Part shown: piece after piece, positions 6,505-11,642 of the stretch
Position numbering within the stretch: the first letter of the stretch is position 1
Layout of the letters: each line of letters opens with the position of its first letter
Source: SXRF01 sp039808985
Lineage (GTDB): Bacteria; Pseudomonadota; Alphaproteobacteria; Rickettsiales; SXRF01
Reading direction: 5' to 3'
Length of the DNA: 23,178 nt
NCBI GenBank assembly: GCA_039808985.1
Contig: JBDHUC010000032.1
Location: 1-23,178, forward strand
Program-made: the position numbers and the translations under genes
The notes under the pieces: model-generated
Databases searched by the model: none
Told to the model about the DNA's origin: nothing
What the model saw: only the letters and a program-made list of their open reading frames with translations

Positions 6505-7725
6505 CTATGCGGCTTTTTCAAGCTCTTGACGGGGGCCGAAGAACTCAAAATGCACCTGCGATGCGGGGATGCCCCACTTTATCAGATCGTGATAAACGCC
6601 AACCATGAACGGTTGCGGCCCGCAGAAATAATAATCCGCATCACGCGCAGAAAGCAGCCCTTCCAGATATTCCGCCGTGACAAGGCCGGTGCTGGCGTTT
6701 CCTGCGCGCTGTCCGGCATCGCTGTAGCGGCTATAGGCTTTGAGGTTGCCATGCTGCGCGGCAAGCGCGGCAACGGCTTTACCGAAGGCCTGCACGTTTT
6801 CATTAAGAACCGCGTGGACGAAAATAATCTCACGTTTCGGGAATGCGTCGAGCGCCGATAGCAGGATGCTCATGATCGGCGTGATGCCCACGCCTGCGGC
6901 CAGCAGCACCAGTGGGCGTTCGTGCTTCTCGGTCACATCAAGGAAAAACTCTCCGCATGGCGGTGCAATTTCCACCGTATCGCCAGCTTCGATTTTATCA
7001 TGTAGCAGATTGGAAACATAGCCTTGCGGGGTGTTTGCTTCTGGCGGCACCTCACGCTTCACGCTGATGCGGAAATGCGGCTGTCCCGGCTTATCGGAAA
7101 GGCTGTAATTGCGCATAGTGGTTGATCCATCCGGGGTTTGCGCGCGCACGGTGATGTATTGCCCCGGCTTGAAGGCAGGCAGCGGTGCGCCATCGGCAGC
7201 AACCATATAGAATGAAGTGATGTTGCTACTTTCCTTTTCTTTGCGTGACACGCGGAAGGATTTGAAGCCTTCCCAGCCACCCGGCTTTTTGGCATTCTCA
7301 TCATAAATCTGCTTCTCGCGGCCAATCAGAATATCTGCAAGGAAACCATAAGCCGCAGCCCATGCGTTAATAATATCATCGGTTGCGGCTTCACCCAGCA
7401 CTTCGCGGATGGAAGCTAGCAGGTTTTCACCGACGATGGGATAATGCTCCGGCTTAATCATCAGGGAGGCGTGTTTCTGTGCGATCAGCTCCACCGCACC
7501 GCCCAGCACCTCCAAATTATCAATATTGGCGGCATAGGCGGCAATCGCACCCGCCAGTGCGCGTTGCTGCTTGCCAGCGGTCTGGTGCGCAGGGTTGAAG
7601 AACGGCGCTACCTCCGGGTTATGCTTGAACATACGCTTGTAGAAATGCTTGGTCAGGGTTTCGCCATGCTCCTGCAAAATGGGGGCTGTGGATTTAACAA
7701 TGGCAATGGTTTTATCGTCTAACAT
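6505..7725 (-). CDS. hmp: Flavohemoprotein, nitric oxide dioxygenase
   Basis: This 406-residue cytoplasmic enzyme oxidises NO to nitrate using O2, NAD(P)H, FAD and haem. The globin domain (1-138) has distal Tyr29 (KHFYKRMF) and Gln53, the proximal haem ligand His85 (IAQKHASLMI), and the supporting Tyr95 and Glu137, all at the same numbers as in E. coli Hmp. The FAD barrel (about 150-262) has RNYSLS at 205-210. The NAD domain has LLAAGVGITPIMSIL at 274-288 and YYFCGPQPFMVGVYHDL near 365-381. The length matches the family. GGGAG lies 5 nt before the ATG. The gene is divergent from nsrR across a matching operator, so NO-responsive derepression is expected. It lies between mobile-element genes and is less GC-rich than the phage operon. 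Confidence 0.97.
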   Translation of the reverse strand: MLDDKTIAIVKSTAPILQEHGETLTKHFYKRMFKHNPEVAPFFNPAHQTAGKQQRALAGAIAAYAANIDNLEVLGGAVELIAQKHASLMIKPEHYPIVGENLLASIREVLGEAATDDIINAWAAAYGFLADILIGREKQIYDENAKKPGGWEGFKSFRVSRKEKESSNITSFYMVAADGAPLPAFKPGQYITVRAQTPDGSTTMRNYSLSDKPGQPHFRISVKREVPPEANTPQGYVSNLLHDKIEAGDTVEIAPPCGEFFLDVTEKHERPLVLLAAGVGITPIMSILLSALDAFPKREIIFVHAVLNENVQAFGKAVAALAAQHGNLKAYSRYSDAGQRAGNASTGLVTAEYLEGLLSARDADYYFCGPQPFMVGVYHDLIKWGIPASQVHFEFFGPRQELEKAA

Positions 7726-7737
7726 GGCATCTCCCTT

Positions 7738-7764
7738 ATAATATGTAGATTAAATACATATTAT
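7738..7764. promoter_or_regulatory. NsrR operator in the hmp-nsrR divergent promoter
   Basis: Arms ATAATATGTA (7738-7747) and TACATATTAT (7755-7764) form a perfect 10 bp inverted repeat around GATTAAA. The inner 23 bp (7740-7762) aligns well with the known NsrR site, whose arms read AAGATGYA and TRCATCTT. TATAAT-like hexamers overlap or flank the site on both strands (minus strand 7760-7765, plus strand 7768-7773), so bound NsrR would block both hmp and its own gene. The pairing with an adjacent nsrR gene makes the call strong. Confidence 0.88.
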
Positions 7765-7799
7765 ATTTATAATCTCTTTCAGTAATTTACAAGGTGATT

Positions 7800-8225
7800 A
7801 TGCAGCTCACTCAATTTACCGATTACGGCTTACGAAGCCTGATGTATCTGGCCGCCCAACCAGACAGGTTGTGCAGCGTGCGTGAGATTGCCGAGCATTA
7901 CGGCATATCCAGAAACCATCTGGTCAAGGTAGTGCATCGCCTTGCCCAGCTCGGTTTTGTCACCAGCAGCAAGGGTAAAGGCGGCGGCATCCGGCTGGCC
8001 TGTGAGCCGCAAGCACTGCGCCTCGGTGATCTGGTGTTAGCATTGGAGCCCAATATGCATTTGGTCGAATGCTTCAATCGCGATACCAATACCTGCACGG
8101 TCGTAAACACCTGTGTGTTGAAGCATTTTCTGGCAGATGCAAATAAGGCGTTCGTCAAAATGCTTAATGAGCGCACACTAAAAGATACCATACTGGAACC
8201 CGGCACGCATACCAGCATGGATTAA
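7800..8225 (+). CDS. nsrR: Rrf2-family NO-sensing repressor NsrR
   Basis: This 141-residue protein is an Rrf2 regulator whose iron-sulfur cluster is destroyed by NO, releasing DNA. The N-terminus MQLTQFTDYGLRSLMYLA matches NsrR closely. The winged helix-turn-helix covers about 25-70 (SVREIAEHYGISRNHLVKVV, then a glycine-rich wing KGKGGGIRLA). Three cluster cysteines lie at 91, 99 and 105, a C-X7-C-X5-C spacing seen in NsrR proteins. I chose the ATG at 7800, with AAGG 5 nt upstream, because it gives the canonical start; a GTG at 7794 is in frame. It is divergent from hmp. Its stop codon overlaps the stop of the convergent phage tail gene by 2 bases, an unusually tight junction for unrelated genes. 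Confidence 0.95.
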   Translation: MQLTQFTDYGLRSLMYLAAQPDRLCSVREIAEHYGISRNHLVKVVHRLAQLGFVTSSKGKGGGIRLACEPQALRLGDLVLALEPNMHLVECFNRDTNTCTVVNTCVLKHFLADANKAFVKMLNERTLKDTILEPGTHTSMD

Positions 8226-8803
8226 CGCCGGATGCGTGACAGGTAGAAGGCGAGATTATTCAGAAACTCCGGGTTAAATCGTTCTTTCACGCGATTGTTC
8301 ATCACTGTCGCGTTCTCTTGCTGCTTGAACAGCTGCATGATGCCGGGGCCAAACATCAATTTCAGCGGCAGCCGCTTCCCCGTTTTCCGCAGGTATATCT
8401 CGGTTTTGCTCGATCCTTTCTTGCGCGGGGCAATGAACGCATCCGTATAGGTGCGCGTCTTGCCCCATGCCTTCGCCTTCACCGGCCCGCGCTTGCCTCC
8501 GGGCTGCTGCGTCGGCTTGCGCGACCCAATCACGAACTCGATCAGATGCAGGGGCCGGTCGCTTGCCACCAGTGTCACCCACAGGCGTTTGAAGTTGGCG
8601 CGGCGTATTTCGATGCGCCGTTTTACCCCAGCTTGCCTGCTACCCATCTGCGGGGCGATGTGGCGGGCGCTAGCGACCGCAGTGCTATCCGCTACCCGGT
8701 TTAGCGTCCGCACCGTTGCCTCCGGCACAACATGCTTTTCTAGGGCCGTAAGGCCACGCCGCAGCGATTTCAGGTCGCGCTCCACCGATACGTCGAACGT
8801 CAT
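8222..8803 (-). CDS. Prophage minor tail protein Z-like (gpZ family)
   Basis: This 193-residue basic protein is of the lambda gpZ tail-completion type. Typical blocks are SLRRGLTALEKHVVPEATVR followed by LNRVADSTAVASARHIA, an arginine-rich GVKRRIEIRRANFKRLW, and a C-terminal FGPGIMQLFKQQENATVM leading to NPEFLNNLAFYLSRIRR. The start at 8803 is chosen because GGAGG lies 9 nt upstream (8813-8817); the other in-frame ATG at 8812 touches that GGAGG. In lambda, Z helps finish the tail after FII. Here it is detached from the packaging genes, follows a fragment of another phage-like frame, and is followed at once by nsrR on the opposite strand, which indicates rearrangement. Confidence 0.8.
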   Translation of the reverse strand: MTFDVSVERDLKSLRRGLTALEKHVVPEATVRTLNRVADSTAVASARHIAPQMGSRQAGVKRRIEIRRANFKRLWVTLVASDRPLHLIEFVIGSRKPTQQPGGKRGPVKAKAWGKTRTYTDAFIAPRKKGSSKTEIYLRKTGKRLPLKLMFGPGIMQLFKQQENATVMNNRVKERFNPEFLNNLAFYLSRIRR

Positions 8804-8823
8804 GGCACTCATCCTCCAATAAA

Positions 8824-8970
8824 TTATGCAGCTACTGATAGTGGTTGCCACTGGAAGGTTTTGCCATCCAGCGCTGGCGGGGACTTGTAAATCTCGGCCC
8901 AGTCTTTTATAACCACCTGTAATTGCTCCACCCGGTTCAAGTTTAGTCCGCGCCGGAGCACCAGGCTTCG
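8824..8970 (-). pseudogene. 3' fragment of a phage gene upstream of gpZ
   Basis: An open frame ends at the TAA at 8824-8826 and reads LNRVEQLQVVIKDWAEIYKS, then PPALDGKTFQWQPLSVAA. It continues back only to a stop at 8973. It lies 20 nt before the gpZ start and in the same direction, the position where head-tail joining genes (lambda FII) sit. No full-length gene is present upstream, where repeats and then AT-rich DNA begin. I read it as the C-terminal remnant of a head-tail joining or similar protein cut by recombination; a very short intact gene starting at the GTG at 8961 is less likely. Confidence 0.45.
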
Positions 8971-9096
8971 CTATTACGAGCTACGCCTGGCACAGCCAGC
9001 ATATGGTCGTTAGACCGAAGCCCGTCCGGCATAGCTGTAGCGAAACAAAAGCGAGGACGGGCTGTTGTAAACAAGGATAACTTACGAGCTACGCCT
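8961..9096. repeat. Direct repeats enclosing a hairpin at the mobile/host DNA junction
   Basis: TTACGAGCTACGCCT occurs at 8974-8988 and again at 9082-9096, a perfect 15 bp direct repeat 108 bp apart. Between the copies lies a 9 bp perfect inverted repeat, AGCCCGTCC (9019-9027) and GGACGGGCT (9055-9063). A smaller pair, CCAGGC (8961-8966) with GCCTGG (8985-8990), overlaps the first copy. No gene is visible from 8,971 to 9,231. The stretch marks the change from GC-rich to AT-rich DNA. It may be a small repeat element, a transcription stop, or a trace of integration. Confidence 0.65.
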
Positions 9097-9231
9097 ACAT
9101 AATCAGGAGCATTAATTTTCCAGACGAAAAATATATTGGTGCTAGCGAATACTTAAAACATAGAATCTTTCGACATGACCGCAAAACTTAGGTTGTGCTG
9201 ACATTCAAAAAGATATAATAAATGAAACACT

Positions 9232-9546
9232 ATGATAATAACCGTATTCCGTTCCCGTTTAGACCCTGCGCAGGCAGAAAGTTACGCCGCCATGAGCAAA
9301 AATATGGCTGCACTGGTAAGCGAAATGCCTGGGCTTATCTCTTATAAAACTTTTGAGGCTAAAGATGGTGAACGCGTAACCATTGTTGAATTTGCCGATG
9401 AAGAAAGCCACAATCGCTGGCGCGACAACAAGCAACATAGAGTGGCAATGGGCTTAGGCAAAAGCAAATTTTATGAACAATATAAAGTACAGGTTTGCGA
9501 AATGCTGCGTGAATCAGTTTTCACGCGCGAAAGTAACAATGGCTGA
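9232..9546 (+). CDS. Antibiotic biosynthesis monooxygenase (ABM) domain protein
   Basis: This 104-residue protein has the ferredoxin-like ABM fold. It starts MIITVFRSRLDPAQAESYAA, followed by a helix, the conserved MPGLISYKTFEAKDGERVTI, VEFADEESHNRWRDN, and HRVAMGLGKSKFYEQYKVQV. Family members act as dimeric small monooxygenases on quinone-like or haem substrates, and many have unknown roles. The specific substrate cannot be told. No signal peptide is present. The gene is the first of the AT-rich host region and converges with the Hpt gene (5 bp apart). A clear Shine-Dalgarno is not visible; the upstream sequence is purine-rich (AAATGAAAC). Confidence 0.8.
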   Translation: MIITVFRSRLDPAQAESYAAMSKNMAALVSEMPGLISYKTFEAKDGERVTIVEFADEESHNRWRDNKQHRVAMGLGKSKFYEQYKVQVCEMLRESVFTRESNNG

Positions 9547-9551
9547 GAATA

Positions 9552-9887
9552 TCAAGCTGCAAGATTTTGCAGGAAATTTTTAACCTCGGCATATTCCAAT
9601 TCGATTTTTTTCAGCAGATCGCTTTTTTCATCTTCATTCATGTGCATACCGTCCTGCCCCTGTTTGCACAAAGCACCAAGGTTATTAGCACCAAGGTTAA
9701 GCGAAATCCCCTTAAGGGCATGGGCATTGCTGCGCCAGGCTTCCGCAGTATCCTTTTCAAGGCTCTTCTGCAATATTTCAATACGCGCTTCAAAGGAAGA
9801 ATAAAACTCCTCAAACAGAGCTTTTTCCATGTCAACATCGCCGTCAGTCATGCTGCGAAGATTGGTAAGATCTACGGGTTCGCTCAT
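9552..9887 (-). CDS. Stand-alone histidine phosphotransfer (Hpt) protein
   Basis: This 111-residue helical protein is an Hpt domain, a phosphoryl shuttle between hybrid kinases and response regulators. The phospho-accepting site is His56 in WRSNAHALKGISLNLGA, the classic AHxLKGxxxxxGA motif. The long amphipathic helices before it (ALFEEFYSSFEARIEIL) and after it complete the four-helix bundle. It has no kinase domain. It lies 9 bp after the response-regulator gene on the same strand, so the two are probably co-transcribed. The nearest hybrid kinase (11,643) ends in a receiver domain and has no Hpt of its own, making this a natural partner. Confidence 0.9.
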   Translation of the reverse strand: MSEPVDLTNLRSMTDGDVDMEKALFEEFYSSFEARIEILQKSLEKDTAEAWRSNAHALKGISLNLGANNLGALCKQGQDGMHMNEDEKSDLLKKIELEYAEVKNFLQNLAA

Positions 9888-9896
9888 AATAAATTC

Positions 9897-10391
9897 CTAT
9901 TTTTTTAATTTTCGTTCATTATACTTATCAATTGCCGTAATAATTTTCTGCCTGCTGTATGGCTTCACAATGAAGCCCTGGGCATTATTTTCACGTGCTA
10001 GAACAACATCTTTTGTATAATTATTGGCGGTAACCATAACAACAAAATTATTAGGATCACATTTTTTAAGCAAAGCGGCAAATTCATGGCCGCTGGCATC
10101 AGGAAGCTCTATATCTAAAAATACAATACTCGGTATATGCTCTGCATAAAGCGCAATGGCCTGCTGCACATTCGCGGCCGTATAGCACGGATTGCTCCTG
10201 CTTAACATGCCTTCCAGCAAACTTCTTGAAAAATTCTGGTCTTCAACAATTAAAATAGTCGGAACAGGATAAGTGCGGCGCTCATTTCCAAATTTTTTAA
10301 TATGGCTCACCTGCTCTTCCGTAAACTCTACCCTGAATACATCATCGACCACTTCTTCTGCGGGGGGTGTATTTATTATTTGGTCTGTCAC
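9897..10391 (-). CDS. Single-domain response regulator with N-terminal extension
   Basis: This 164-residue protein has a 43-residue acidic N-terminal extension and one receiver domain (about 44-164). The acidic pair is Glu50-Asp51 (ILIVEDQNFSRSLLEGML), the phospho-acceptor Asp93 is in IVFLDIELPDASG, Thr121 is in VMVTAN, and Lys143 is in GFIVKPYSRQKI. No DNA-binding or enzymatic output domain follows, so it must act by protein interaction or as a phosphate sink, in the CheY or DivK manner. It is co-oriented with the Hpt gene and divergent from the binding protein/hybrid kinase pair. It is the likely end point of the phosphorelay (inference). Confidence 0.9.
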   Translation of the reverse strand: MTDQIINTPPAEEVVDDVFRVEFTEEQVSHIKKFGNERRTYPVPTILIVEDQNFSRSLLEGMLSRSNPCYTAANVQQAIALYAEHIPSIVFLDIELPDASGHEFAALLKKCDPNNFVVMVTANNYTKDVVLARENNAQGFIVKPYSRQKIITAIDKYNERKLKK

Positions 10392-10634
10392 TTTTTTCAG
10401 CTTCCTTCTTAGATATCTATCCTAAATTTATTTGAGGTTACACAAGGCAAATACCTTATTATCCTTTATAAGTTATAATTTTAAAACCATACATTATTTT
10501 TACACAGCCTTGGTTAAGAAAAAATTAATGATTTGTAAATAATATAAATTCCGTTTCCTCATGTTCAATCTTGTCAATTTATATCAAAAGCGGCCTGAAA
10601 TTAATGACAATACTTTATCCTTTAAGTAACGATA
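10392..10634. promoter_or_regulatory. Divergent intergenic region between the phosphorelay gene pairs
   Basis: This is a 243-base AT-rich stretch without a supported gene. It must hold the promoters for the receiver-Hpt pair (minus) and the binding protein-kinase pair (plus). Several TATAAT-like stretches are visible on both strands, but I could not choose a -35/-10 pair or a clear operator. The Shine-Dalgarno before the ATG at 10635 is weak. Confidence 0.4.
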
Positions 10635-11627
10635 ATGTATAAAAAACTGCTTTTAATAGCCTTTTTTGCCCTTTACATAGGAATAACAGGAATACCTTGG
10701 CTTAATCCATTGGATGACAAGAAAAACAAGCTCCCTATCCGCATTTCAATAAGCCCCAATACCGGCTTTGAACTTTTACATCTCGCTGACATGAAAGGAT
10801 TTTTCAAAGATGAGGCGGTTTCGGTAAAACTTGTAAGGCTAAGCACAATGGAAGACGCTAGGCGCACATATGTGCGCGGCCAGGTCGATGGGATGACAGG
10901 AACCCTGAGCGAGCTTATAACGGCAAAAAAGAATGGCCGGGAATCCAGGATATTAATGGCCTTAGATGCCTCGGAAGGCACAGATATTATTATAGCGCGC
11001 AAAGGAATAAACAGCCTTGCCGAGCTAAAAGGCAAGAAAATAGCTATGGAGCCTGAATCATATGGACTAAGCCTGCTTGATGCAGGGCTTGAGAAAGTGA
11101 ACCTTAGCCATGGCGATGTTAACATTAAAGGAATGAACCAATTGAATATACCGCATGCAATATCAAATGGTGATATTGACGCGGCGCATAGCTATGCCCC
11201 CTATTCCATCCCACTTTTAAAAAACAATCCTAATATCTCAGTTCTTATTGATAGCTCTGAAACAGTGGATGAAATTATAGGAGTTATAGCCCTTGACCCT
11301 AAAGTAATAATGCAAAGGCCAGAGGATATGAAGGCCATAAAAAGGGCATGGGACAGGGCAGTTATCTACGCTCAATCGCACCCGGAAGAAGCCAACATGT
11401 TAATGTCTGAAATAGATAATATCAGCCAGCAGGAATTCGCCAACGAAATTCAAAAAATACGTATATTTAAATCAGACGACAATAATATTCTCACAGGGCC
11501 ATCAGGAATACTTGAAAAATGCATGGCAAGGATAAACTCCATACGACAGCATGAAACCCCGGAAGCAGAGCCGATAAGCCTTTCCGATTATACGCTGCCG
11601 GACAATTACATAATACCAAACAAATAA
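10635..11627 (+). CDS. SsuA/THI5-like periplasmic substrate-binding protein
   Basis: This 330-residue protein starts with a hydrophobic signal or anchor (KLLLIAFFALYIGITGIPWL). The two-lobed NMT1/THI5-like fold follows: IRISISPNTGFELLHLAD, FFKDEAVSVKLVRL, VDGMTGTLSELITAK, GTDIIIARKGINSLAELKGK, and an EPESYGLSLLDAGL ligand-cleft segment. Relatives bind sulfonates, thiamine precursors or other small organic ligands for ABC importers. No permease or ATPase lies nearby. Instead the gene ends 15 bp before a membrane-bound hybrid histidine kinase, so it may serve as the sensing subunit for that kinase. The ligand is unknown. There is no lipobox cysteine, so it is either secreted to the periplasm or held by its N-terminal helix. 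Confidence 0.8.
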   Translation: MYKKLLLIAFFALYIGITGIPWLNPLDDKKNKLPIRISISPNTGFELLHLADMKGFFKDEAVSVKLVRLSTMEDARRTYVRGQVDGMTGTLSELITAKKNGRESRILMALDASEGTDIIIARKGINSLAELKGKKIAMEPESYGLSLLDAGLEKVNLSHGDVNIKGMNQLNIPHAISNGDIDAAHSYAPYSIPLLKNNPNISVLIDSSETVDEIIGVIALDPKVIMQRPEDMKAIKRAWDRAVIYAQSHPEEANMLMSEIDNISQQEFANEIQKIRIFKSDDNNILTGPSGILEKCMARINSIRQHETPEAEPISLSDYTLPDNYIIPNK

Positions 11628-11642
11628 TACGGCAAAGCAGCC

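Noticed and set aside
9001..9231. tRNA gene as prophage integration site
   Set aside because: No acceptor, anticodon and T-arm set is visible; only the hairpin and direct repeats are present.
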